Origin: Psychroflexus aurantiacus
Lineage (GTDB): Bacteria > Bacteroidota > Bacteroidia > Flavobacteriales > Flavobacteriaceae
NCBI RefSeq assembly: GCF_010820555.1
Contig: NZ_JAAIKD010000006.1
Span: 1 to 64,000, forward strand
DNA length: 64,000 bases
Reading direction: 5' to 3'
Made by a program: the position numbers and the translations under genes. The number at the start of each line of letters is the position of its first letter. The first letter of the stretch is position 1. The notes under the pieces were generated by a model that saw only the letters and a list, made by a program, of their open reading frames with translations, did no database searches and was not told the origin of the DNA. Below are positions 43,380-50,792 of this stretch, one piece after another.

Positions 43380-43398
43380 TAAATAAGAACATTTACTT

Positions 43399-44577
43399 AT
43401 GAAACAAGATACCTTTCAAGCCCCGGATTATTACAATATAGATGATATACTCAGCGAAGAACACCGAATGGTTCGCCAGGCGGCCAGAGATTGGGTGAAG
43501 CGTGACGTGAGTCCAATCATTGAAGACGCTGCCCAAAAGGCAGAATTCCCTAAATCAATTATTAGTGGTTTAGCCGGAATTGGTGCTTTTGGACCTTATA
43601 TTCCTGAAGAATATGGCGGTGCAGGTTTAGATCAGATTTCTTACGGATTGATCATGCAGGAAATAGAACGCGGAGATAGTGGGGTTCGCTCCACAGCTTC
43701 GGTACAATCCTCTCTGGTCATGTTTCCCATTTATGCCTATGGGACCGAGGAGCAGCGCCAAAAGTTCTTGCCTAAACTGGCCACCGGAGAATTTATGGGC
43801 TCGTTTGGACTAACAGAGCCCGACCACGGGTCGAACCCAAGCGGGATGACCACACATTTTGTGGATAAAGGCGATCACTATCTGCTCAACGGCGCCAAAA
43901 TGTGGATTTCCAACTCCCCGTTTTGCGATGTGGCCGTGGTATGGGCCAAAAATGAGGAAGGAAGAATACACGGATTGATTGTGGAACGTGGGATGGAAGG
44001 CTTTTCGACTCCCGAAACCCATAACAAATGGTCGCTGAGAGCTTCTGCTACGGGAGAGCTTATTTTTCAGGACGTGAAAGTGCCAAAAGAAAACCTTTTA
44101 CCAGGTAAAAGTGGACTTGGAGCACCTTTATCCTGTCTGGATTCTGCCCGTTACGGCATTGCCTGGGGAGCGATAGGCGCAGCGATGGATTGTTACGATA
44201 CGGCTTTGCGCTACTCCAAAGAACGGATTCAGTTTGGAAAGCCCATTGCCGGGTTTCAGCTTCAGCAAAAGAAACTGGCCGAAATGATAACCGAAATCAC
44301 CAAAGCCCAACTCCTGGCTCTGCGTTTGGGTCAGCTTAAAAATGAAGGTAAAGCGACTACTGCTCAAATTTCTATGGCCAAGCGTAACAACGTGGACATG
44401 GCGATTACTATTGCCAGAGAAGCCAGACAAATCCTTGGAGGAATGGGAATCACAGGGGAATACAGCATCATGCGTCATATGATGAACCTGGAAAGTGTGA
44501 TTACCTATGAAGGCACGCATGATATCCACTTGCTGATTACAGGATTGGATATTACCGGGATTTCAGCTTTTAAATAG
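43399..44577 (+). CDS. gcdH: Glutaryl-CoA dehydrogenase
   Basis: FAD enzyme of lysine and tryptophan breakdown that oxidises and decarboxylates glutaryl-CoA to crotonyl-CoA; 392 aa. It carries the specific glutaryl-CoA signature GVRSTASVQSSLVMFPIYAY, whose Arg97 matches the glutarate-binding Arg94 of the human enzyme, and the catalytic base Glu371 in TYEGTHDIH matches human Glu370. FGLTEPDHGSNPSG and WISNSPFCDVAVVWAK are the FAD-site signatures. The human-type active site makes the specific call stronger than a general acyl-CoA dehydrogenase. Its own promoter and a weak terminator flank it. Confidence 0.93.
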   Translation: MKQDTFQAPDYYNIDDILSEEHRMVRQAARDWVKRDVSPIIEDAAQKAEFPKSIISGLAGIGAFGPYIPEEYGGAGLDQISYGLIMQEIERGDSGVRSTASVQSSLVMFPIYAYGTEEQRQKFLPKLATGEFMGSFGLTEPDHGSNPSGMTTHFVDKGDHYLLNGAKMWISNSPFCDVAVVWAKNEEGRIHGLIVERGMEGFSTPETHNKWSLRASATGELIFQDVKVPKENLLPGKSGLGAPLSCLDSARYGIAWGAIGAAMDCYDTALRYSKERIQFGKPIAGFQLQQKKLAEMITEITKAQLLALRLGQLKNEGKATTAQISMAKRNNVDMAITIAREARQILGGMGITGEYSIMRHMMNLESVITYEGTHDIHLLITGLDITGISAFK

Positions 44578-44609
44578 TAGTTAGCACATTCAAAATTAAC
44601 GTTTAAATA

Positions 44610-44650
44610 AAAGAGTCAGTAAAGTTTAATTTCCATTGACTCTTTATTTT
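44610..44650 (+). terminator. Likely terminator after gcdH
   Basis: AAAGAGTCA and TGACTCTTT with an 18-base loop, then ATTTTT. It ends 17 bases before the DUF3050 ATG. Confidence 0.6.
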
Positions 44651-44667
44651 TACAAAAAAATGAAGCA

Positions 44668-45450
44668 ATGCAGGTAACGAAACTCAAGGAAAATTTAAAA
44701 GACTTAAGATCACAGCTTATAGACCATAAACTCTACAAAAGCGTGGAATCCCCACAGGATTTACAGATTTTCATGAAGCACCATGTGTTTGCGGTCTGGG
44801 ATTTTATGTCATTGCTAAAATCCCTTCAAACGCAGTTGACCTGTACCACTTCACCCTGGATGCCTAAAGGGAACCCAAAGCACCGCTACCTGATCAATGA
44901 AATTGTTTTAGCTGAAGAAACCGATCTGAACTCTGAAGGCGAACGCCAGAGTCATTTCGAGATGTATCTCGATGCTATGAAAAGCGCAGAGGCTTCTACG
45001 GCGCAGGTGATGGATTTTGTCAGCCAGGTTCAGCATGGAACCGATATCTTTTTGGTGATTTCTGCCAGCGACCTGCCAGCAAGTGTCAAGGCCTTTTTAA
45101 TCTTTACCTTCAATACCATACAACGTGGCAAAGCCCATGAAGTCGCCGCCTGTTTTACGTTTGGCAGAGAGGAGCTCATTCCCGACATGTTTACCTCTAT
45201 CATCGGTGAGATCCAGAAAAATTTTCCTGAGAAGGATCTGAGTCTTTTCAAATACTACTTTGACAGGCATATCGAACTGGATGAAGATGAGCACGGGCCT
45301 ATGGCTCTCGAATTGATCTCTGCTTTATGTGGTGATGACGAGCAGAAGTGGAAAGAAGTCGAGGTCTGTTCCAGAGAAGCTTTGGAAAAGCGACTTGGCC
45401 TCTGGGACGGGATAGTCAAAGAAATCGAGTATTACAAGGCGATTGCCTAG
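44668..45450 (+). CDS. DUF3050 family protein
   Basis: A 260-aa soluble helical protein recognised as DUF3050. It has the His/Glu pattern of heme-oxygenase-like diiron proteins: MKHHVFAVWDFMSLLKSLQ near the start, EIVLAEETDLNSEG in the middle and YYFDRHIELDEDEHGP near residue 195-210, where H-x2-E-x2-EDEH could bind metal. Members are suspected to be oxidases or oxygenases, but I know of no established activity. No cofactor partner is adjacent. Confidence 0.78.
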   Translation: MQVTKLKENLKDLRSQLIDHKLYKSVESPQDLQIFMKHHVFAVWDFMSLLKSLQTQLTCTTSPWMPKGNPKHRYLINEIVLAEETDLNSEGERQSHFEMYLDAMKSAEASTAQVMDFVSQVQHGTDIFLVISASDLPASVKAFLIFTFNTIQRGKAHEVAACFTFGREELIPDMFTSIIGEIQKNFPEKDLSLFKYYFDRHIELDEDEHGPMALELISALCGDDEQKWKEVEVCSREALEKRLGLWDGIVKEIEYYKAIA

Positions 45451-45470
45451 GGTGTAGGACTGTTACACAA

Positions 45471-45513
45471 GAGCCTGCCTGACGGCAAAGGTTGGCGTGA
45501 CGCTCGCGCCAGC
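45471..45513 (-). repeat. Dispersed GC-rich hairpin repeat, copy D
   Basis: On the minus strand the block begins GCTGGCGCGAGCGTC and ends AGGCAGGCTC, the same two blocks at the same distance as copy A (1548), in inverse orientation. Between them the sequence has diverged. Confidence 0.7.
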
Positions 45514-45570
45514 ATTGGGGATTATAATTACCCTGACTTTTACCTTTAATTTATTCGAATAAATTATTTT

Positions 45571-45605
45571 GACTACTGACTACTGACTACTGACTACTGA
45601 CTACT
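45571..45605 (-). repeat. Tandem heptad array, five copies of GACTACT
   Basis: Five exact head-to-tail copies of the 7-mer GACTACT (AGTAGTC on the minus strand). The last copy contains the stop codon of the ferredoxin gene (TAG, 45603-45601). The same heptad is scattered at 14952 and 18737. Confidence 0.95.
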
Positions 45606-45930
45606 CCTCGCTCGGAGCCAGTTCCACCTGAAGCCCTCCAAGATCTTCAGTAATGTGAATTTGGCAGCTCAATCTGCTGTTGTCCCTGACAAAAAATGCT
45701 TCCGATAGCATAGCTTCCTCATCGTCTTCTTTTTCTGGAAGTTCGGTATCAGACTGGACATAACACTGGCAGGATGCACACATGGCCATACCTCCGCAAA
45801 TCCCGATGCTTCCTTCCGGAGCGAGTTCGTAAGAGCGAATCACTTCCATCAGATTCATCGCCATATCTGTAGGAGCATCTACCTGATGTGAAGTGCCTTC
45901 TCTGTCTATAATTGTGATTTTTACATCCAT
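45601..45930 (-). CDS. Adrenodoxin-like 2Fe-2S ferredoxin
   Basis: A 109-aa electron carrier of the plant/adrenodoxin ferredoxin fold. The cluster cysteines follow C-x5-C-x2-C in ICGGMAMCASCQC (about residues 44-54) with the fourth in LSCQIHI near residue 90. The acidic loop EKEDDEEAMLSEAF lies where partner proteins dock in the Isc/adrenodoxin branch. The NADPH reductase at 46728 is a plausible electron donor. Its stop codon lies in a tandem heptad repeat, so repeat-number changes could alter only the 3' flank, not the body. Confidence 0.92.
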   Translation of the reverse strand: MDVKITIIDREGTSHQVDAPTDMAMNLMEVIRSYELAPEGSIGICGGMAMCASCQCYVQSDTELPEKEDDEEAMLSEAFFVRDNSRLSCQIHITEDLGGLQVELAPSEE

Positions 45931-46097
45931 GACTTAAACTAAAATCTGAGATGCAAAACTAAAGAATTGATTCCTCATGTTTCCTTTAAATGGTAAAATT
46001 TCAGCGGGAATTTTTGTAAAGCCAGTCAGGCTCACTTTACAGGCAATCTTTTGATGTCTCAGGCAGTTGAACAAAAAAATTCGAACTTGTAATTCTG

Positions 46098-46631
46098 TTA
46101 GTTTTGCTCTTCTTCCATTTCTTTTTCAAACGTAGAAATACTCCGGTTTAAAGCTGTTTTCAGTTGAATAATTTCGGATTTCAACTCTTCCTTTTTTTCA
46201 CCAGTGGCCTTTTTATAGTCCTCCAGTTTTTTATTTAGCTCAGCTTTTCTATCCGCTATGTTTTGCTTTTCGTCCTCAAACTGGTTCTGAAGGTCAGCAC
46301 TTAGGGTATTGTAATTTTCTATGACGTCATTGGTGCTGGCCTCAATATCCTTTTCCATTTTTTCGATATTGTCGCTTAGGTTATCCCACTTTTCAGCAGT
46401 GTATGCTTTGGAGACCTGTATAACGTCCTCCATCTCTCTTTGGATGTCTTCAGAAGAAGTGTTACTATCTTTGTTTGAAGTATTGCAGGACCACAGAAGG
46501 GAGGTTAGAAGGACGGCTGCAGCTATTGAGTTCAGCGGATTCCTTCTTCTTATAAACGATTCTGATGTGGCTGTAGGGGTTTGTTTTGATGCCGGTTTAT
46601 CTATGCAATGTTCCTGAGTGTTCATATTCAT
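46098..46631 (-). CDS. Coiled-coil lipoprotein-like protein
   Basis: A 177-aa protein of unknown function. A long charged N-terminus (residues 1-34) precedes a hydrophobic stretch (SIAAAVLLTSLLWSC), with Cys49 a possible lipid site; the unusually long n-region makes the start uncertain, and an ATG two codons later is equally possible. The rest (about 60-177) is heptad-rich (NIEKMEKDIEASTNDVIENY, then ADRKAELNKKLEDYKKATGE), so a coiled coil is likely. No family was recognised. It has its own gap on both sides. Confidence 0.6.
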   Translation of the reverse strand: MNMNTQEHCIDKPASKQTPTATSESFIRRRNPLNSIAAAVLLTSLLWSCNTSNKDSNTSSEDIQREMEDVIQVSKAYTAEKWDNLSDNIEKMEKDIEASTNDVIENYNTLSADLQNQFEDEKQNIADRKAELNKKLEDYKKATGEKKEELKSEIIQLKTALNRSISTFEKEMEEEQN

Positions 46632-46727
46632 GATTTTTATTTTAGAATTAAAATTTAAGTTAAGCCGAAAGGATCTAAAAAAAGTGGGTTGACTCTAAAA
46701 AATTCTAAATTCAAACCGGTGATATAT

Positions 46728-47789
46728 TTAATCAATACTTCTGATCACTGATTTTGGCGCTTCCTTTTTGGTCCCGTCAAATCCAGTGACACCGCCAACC
46801 GTGGTGTACTTTAATACATTGCGTTTGTTGGGATGGATTTTAGCAAAGGCACTTTGACACATCAGTGTAGCTTCATGAAATCCACACAGAATCAACTTCA
46901 GTTTACCCGGATAGGTGTTCACATCTCCAATCGCGTAAATTCCCGGAATATTGGTTTGATAATCAAGGGTATTATCGACTTTGATGGCATTTTTTTCTAT
47001 TTCCAGCCCCCAGTCTGCTATGGGGCCCAGTTTTGGAGATAAACCAAATAAAGGTATAAAGTAATCGGTTTCTAAGCTATAATCCTCTTCTGGATTATTA
47101 TTCTTTCTGATGGAAACGGATTCCAGATGTTCGTCACCGTGAACGTCTACGATTTCAGCTGGAGTAATCAATTTAATTTTGCCGATGTCTTTGAGCTCTT
47201 TGACACGGTCTACCGATTCTAAAGCGCCTCTGAATTCATTCCTTCTGTGCACCAAAGTCACTTCGGAAGCAACGTCGGCCAGATAAATGCTCCAGTCCAG
47301 GGCAGAATCTCCTCCGCCTGCAATCACTACAGATTTGTCCCGGAATTGCTCGGGGTCTTTTACCATATAATGAATGCCCTTGTTCTCAAATTTAGAAATA
47401 TTGTTAATAGGTGGTTTTCTGGGTTCGAAACTGCCCAGCCCGCCAGCTATAGCGACAATAGGAGCGTGGTGTTTTGTTCCTTCGTCGGTGGTTACTATAA
47501 AGCTGCCATCTTCCTGTCTTTCGATATCCTGAGCTCTTTCGCCGAGCGTAAATCCAGGCTGAAAGGATTTGATTTGTTCCATCAGGTTATCTACCAGTTG
47601 TCCGGCTTTCACTTCCGGAAAACCAGGGATATCATAGATAGGTTTTTTGGGATACAATTCAGACAATTGCCCCCCGGGTTGTGGAAGGGCATCAATAATA
47701 TGACATTTGAGTTTCAATAATCCTGCTTCAAATACAGTAAAAAGTCCTGTAGGTCCAGCTCCAATAATGAGAATATCCGTTTTGATCAT
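46728..47789 (-). CDS. Ferredoxin--NADP(+) reductase, thioredoxin-reductase-like type
   Basis: A 353-aa FAD/NADPH flavoprotein. FAD loop DILIIGAGPTGLFTVFEAG at residues 5-23, then LPQPGGQLSELYPKKPIYDI, NADPH loop VVIAGGGDSALDWSIYLA near residue 150, and the C-terminal FAD motif YAIGDVNTYPGKLKLI. The redox-active CxxC of true thioredoxin reductases is absent, which identifies the FNR/YumC branch that reduces ferredoxin. The ferredoxin gene at 45601 and the Fe-S genes upstream fit this job. It starts 36 bases after the Nfu-type gene, probably in one transcript. Confidence 0.9.
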   Translation of the reverse strand: MIKTDILIIGAGPTGLFTVFEAGLLKLKCHIIDALPQPGGQLSELYPKKPIYDIPGFPEVKAGQLVDNLMEQIKSFQPGFTLGERAQDIERQEDGSFIVTTDEGTKHHAPIVAIAGGLGSFEPRKPPINNISKFENKGIHYMVKDPEQFRDKSVVIAGGGDSALDWSIYLADVASEVTLVHRRNEFRGALESVDRVKELKDIGKIKLITPAEIVDVHGDEHLESVSIRKNNNPEEDYSLETDYFIPLFGLSPKLGPIADWGLEIEKNAIKVDNTLDYQTNIPGIYAIGDVNTYPGKLKLILCGFHEATLMCQSAFAKIHPNKRNVLKYTTVGGVTGFDGTKKEAPKSVIRSID

Positions 47790-47825
47790 ATCAAAATCTA
47801 CTTGTAATTTTTTATTTCTTTTTGA

Positions 47826-48083
47826 TTAAGCCAGTTGATCGGCTTTAACATTGATGACCTCTTTGATTTGAGGCGCGTGTTTTTTAATCGTCATTTCAAC
47901 TCCAGACTTCAGAGTCATTTGGTTGACCGTACAATCCACGCAAGTTCCCATAAGCTGAACTTTTACCAGTGAATCGTCTTCGATTGAAATCAACTCGATA
48001 TCTCCGCCATCACTTTTTAAAAAAGGACGAATTTCATCCAGAGCGGTTTCAATGCTTCTTCTTAATTCTTGACCAGTCATCAT
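47826..48083 (-). CDS. NifU C-terminal (Nfu) domain Fe-S scaffold
   Basis: An 85-aa single-domain Nfu protein that binds and passes on Fe-S clusters. Cluster cysteines Cys48 and Cys51 are in GTCVDCTVNQMTLKSGVE, and RPFLKSDGGDIELI is the conserved start. Its start overlaps the Mrp stop by four bases (ATGA-type), so the ATPase and scaffold are made together. No IscU-like N-terminal domain is fused. Confidence 0.94.
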   Translation of the reverse strand: MMTGQELRRSIETALDEIRPFLKSDGGDIELISIEDDSLVKVQLMGTCVDCTVNQMTLKSGVEMTIKKHAPQIKEVINVKADQLA

Positions 48084-49225
48084 ATTTTTTTATTTTTTAC
48101 AGCACTACATCCAGCCATCGTTGTAATTTTTATAGCTTCTGTAGGCGGCAAGTTCTTATTTCTATTCACCACTTCTTGTACAGTGTTTCTTGTCAGTTCA
48201 GCAAAAGATTCGCTCAGTGCTGTTCCCTTTTGCAAGGCTGCCGGACGACCAATATCTCCCGATTCTCTCAGGCTCTGTACCAGTGGAATTTCTCCCAGAA
48301 ATGGAACGCCCAGATCTTCGGCAAGGTATTTGGCTCCCTTTTCTCCAAATATATAATACTTATTGTCAGGTAATTCAGCAGGAGTAAAGTAAGCCATATT
48401 TTCACAAATTCCTAAAACGGGAACATTGATGCTTTCCTGTTGAAACATCGACACGGCTTTCTTGGCATCTGCCAGGGCTACATTTTGAGGGGTACTCACA
48501 ATCAGCGCACCTGTAATGGGCATGGATTGCATGATGGACAGGTGGATATCTCCGGTTCCGGGAGGCAGATCTACAAGTAAAAAGTCGAGCTCTCCCCAGT
48601 CGGCATCAAAAATCATCTGATTGAGGGCTTTGGCGGCCATAGGGCCTCTCCAGATCACCGCCTGATCCGGCTTTGTGAAAAATCCGATAGAAAGCAGTTT
48701 GACCCCGTAACTTTCGATAGGTTTCATCTTAGACTTCCCGTCTTTGGTTACAGAAAGCGGCTTTTCATTGGCCACATCAAACATGATAGGACCGGAAGGG
48801 CCGTAAATATCGGCATCCAGTAAGCCTACTTTAAATCCAAGATTGGACAAGGTTACTGCAAGATTGGCGGTTACTGTAGATTTACCTACACCCCCTTTTC
48901 CTGAAGCTACGGCAATGATATTCTGAATCCCGGGAATCGGTTTCCCTTTGATTTCATTGACGTTTTTTTTCTGTGGGGCTTCCACACTGATTTTAACTTC
49001 AACTTTAGCTTTTTTGTAGACATGCTCATGAATGGCTTTCATGACATCTACTTCAGCGCGTTTTTTGATGTGAAGCGCTGGTGTAGAAAGCTTTAGATCT
49101 ACAATCACTTCATCGCCGAAGGTCACTATGTTTTGCAAAGCACCACTATCCACTATATTTTGGCCTTCACCAGCAATACTAATGGTTTCTAGTGCCTTTT
49201 TTATATCGTCTTTATTGAGTTTCAT
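48080..49225 (-). CDS. mrp: Mrp/NBP35-family Fe-S carrier ATPase
   Basis: A 381-aa P-loop ATPase for Fe-S cluster transfer. Residues 1-85 are a MIP18/DUF59 domain; the deviant Walker A SGKGGVGKST is at 108-117, followed by LLDADIYGPSGP and FLLVDLPPGTGDIHLS. The cysteine pair that bridges a cluster in many ApbC/Mrp proteins is not visible: the segment is ENMAYFTPAELPDNKYYIFG, with no Cys-x-x-Cys. The adjacent Nfu protein has such a pair, so the two may share the work. Promoter box at 49269-49262. Confidence 0.92.
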   Translation of the reverse strand: MKLNKDDIKKALETISIAGEGQNIVDSGALQNIVTFGDEVIVDLKLSTPALHIKKRAEVDVMKAIHEHVYKKAKVEVKISVEAPQKKNVNEIKGKPIPGIQNIIAVASGKGGVGKSTVTANLAVTLSNLGFKVGLLDADIYGPSGPIMFDVANEKPLSVTKDGKSKMKPIESYGVKLLSIGFFTKPDQAVIWRGPMAAKALNQMIFDADWGELDFLLVDLPPGTGDIHLSIMQSMPITGALIVSTPQNVALADAKKAVSMFQQESINVPVLGICENMAYFTPAELPDNKYYIFGEKGAKYLAEDLGVPFLGEIPLVQSLRESGDIGRPAALQKGTALSESFAELTRNTVQEVVNRNKNLPPTEAIKITTMAGCSAVKNKKI

Positions 49226-49261
49226 AAATTAATTAATTCTAATTAAGATTTAATCTAAATG

Positions 49262-49269
49262 CAAATATA
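49262..49269 (-). promoter_or_regulatory. Promoter -7 box of mrp-nfu(-fnr)
   Basis: Minus strand TATATTTG (exact TAnnTTTG), about 37 bases before the mrp start. Confidence 0.6.
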
Positions 49270-49362
49270 CAAGTTAATCCTCTATTTGCTTGTTATTGAA
49301 GTGGTTTTAGGTAGATTCTTAGGGATAAATTAACGACTTGAAAAGCATTCAGAATTCAAGTT

Positions 49363-50340
49363 CTACAGCACAAGTAGATTGCAGCCTCGTATATCACTTT
49401 GGTCGAATCTGCCGAGAATTTCAAATTCATCGGAGTTGATTTGCTTTCCCAAATCCTGAGTGGCTATAAATGCACAGGAATCTGTATTGGCTAAATCGAT
49501 GACATTAATCCCTCCCGTTTTTCCAGGGTTGAGGTAGTGAAAAGGATCTTCGGTATCCCGAATGAGAATCTTCATATGAGGCGGACTTTCAAATCTGCTT
49601 TGGCCTTTGGAATAGGCCTGAGATAAGAGTTCTGTCATGCCATACTCGCTATGGATATGATCAACCCCAAAGCCTTGACTTAAAATTTCATGGAGTTCCT
49701 GGCGAATCATCTCTTTACGTCGTCCTTTCATGCCGCCGGTTTCCATGATTATGGTATTTTTCAGCTGAAAAGTATGGGTCTCAACCAGATCCAGTAAGGC
49801 AAAGGAAACACCGATAAGCAGTATTTTTTTTCCAGACTTGTCGAGTCTGATGAGGGTGTCAGACAATTGATCTAATGCATGGAGATAAAATCCGCTTTCT
49901 TCCGACTCGCTTTCCTTGATGAAGTGATCCACCATATAAATTAAAGAGGATCCTTCGCGTTCCAGGTAAGAAGGCAGAAGGCCTAAAACCACAAAATCTG
50001 AAATATTTCCGTAGAAAAGCTCGAAGGTTTTTGTAAAGCTTTCTATGTAGAGGCTGAGGTTTTTGACATGGTGCTGACTTTGAACCTGGCCAGTAGTTCC
50101 GCTGCTTAAGAAGGTGATTTCAGGAGTGAAATGTCCGGTTTTTACGTCATGCGTTTTAAAAAACTGTATGGGTAAAAAAGGAATATCTGGAATTGACCTG
50201 ACCTCCTGAGGATTGACGCTGAGATGGTCGCAAAATTCTTTATAGACTCCGTTGGATTGGTATTGCTTCTGAAATACGTCTAGCGCAGCATTTTCAAATT
50301 CTTTTTCTGATTTTATATGGAAAGGGAAACTGGAATTCAT
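49363..50340 (-). CDS. LuxE/PaaK-like acyl-protein synthetase relative
   Basis: A 325-aa member of the adenylate-forming LuxE family, which in luminous bacteria activates a fatty acid as acyl-AMP. IPFLPIQFFKTHDVKTG near the start is the LuxE hallmark, LSSGTTGQVQSQHH (near 78-92) is the phosphate loop, IIMETGGMKGRRKE is the central motif, and HSEYGMTELLSQAY is the adenylate motif. The large C-terminal thioesterification domain of PaaK-type ligases is reduced. No luxC or luxD partner is adjacent. Such orphan LuxE-like genes occur in other Bacteroidota, sometimes with surface-polysaccharide genes. Acceptor unknown. Confidence 0.8.
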   Translation of the reverse strand: MNSSFPFHIKSEKEFENAALDVFQKQYQSNGVYKEFCDHLSVNPQEVRSIPDIPFLPIQFFKTHDVKTGHFTPEITFLSSGTTGQVQSQHHVKNLSLYIESFTKTFELFYGNISDFVVLGLLPSYLEREGSSLIYMVDHFIKESESEESGFYLHALDQLSDTLIRLDKSGKKILLIGVSFALLDLVETHTFQLKNTIIMETGGMKGRRKEMIRQELHEILSQGFGVDHIHSEYGMTELLSQAYSKGQSRFESPPHMKILIRDTEDPFHYLNPGKTGGINVIDLANTDSCAFIATQDLGKQINSDEFEILGRFDQSDIRGCNLLVL

Positions 50341-50586
50341 ACCTCAAAATGAAATTCAAAAGTAATAAAAAAGCAGCCTAATCGAGACCTGCTTTTGTTT
50401 TAAAACAAAAGCAGTGTATTTAAGTTCGGTTTCTATACCTGCTGCATAAGACTGCATTTTTGTATTACTACAGACAGGTATGAATTCAATCACCTGCTTT
50501 TTACAGTTTTTGATATGCTGTCAGATTTACGATATCCTGAAAAAACAAGACAGATTTACAGCGCAGTCTTAAGTGGAGTAAATCCG

Positions 50587-50741
50587 GGATTTAACTCTTG
50601 GTTAAACTTTGAATCTTCTTTTTTCCCTTTATCCATAGTAGTTCATGATGTAGCAGGATTTCCAAGGTTAAGTTTAGATTAAGAGAATACTTATCTGTTA
50701 ATCAAGATGCAATCTTTTGTTAACCTGCACATAACACCGAA
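50587..50741 (+). promoter_or_regulatory. Helically phased TTAA direct repeats (Pho-box-like)
   Basis: Within the 452-base gap before the lipoprotein gene, TTAA-type words recur at 11-base intervals: 50591/50602 (TTAAC, TTAAA), 50669/50680 (TTAAG twice) and 50720/50731 (TTAAC, ATAAC), with a further TTAA at 50698, 22 bases before 50720. Eleven-base direct repeats are the form of site bound by PhoB/OmpR-type regulators. The last pair ends about 20 bases before the -7 box, in the -33 position. The rest of the gap (50341-50586) shows nothing recognisable. Confidence 0.5.
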
Positions 50742-50756
50742 ACTTTCTTCTCCATG

Positions 50757-50764
50757 TAAGTTTG
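50757..50764 (+). promoter_or_regulatory. Promoter -7 box of the lipoprotein/TonB-receptor unit
   Basis: TAAGTTTG (exact TAnnTTTG), 28 bases before the ATG. No TTG or TTTG is found at the -33 position; the phased repeats occupy it, as at activator-dependent promoters. Confidence 0.6.
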
Positions 50765-50792
50765 CTTCATCAAAACAATTAAAACCATTAAA

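Noticed and set aside
13762-43500. Nearly identical DNA words near the starts of the two acyl-CoA dehydrogenase genes
   Set aside because: The stretch encodes the conserved VRQAARD-type helix; about 19 shared bases are explained by protein conservation.
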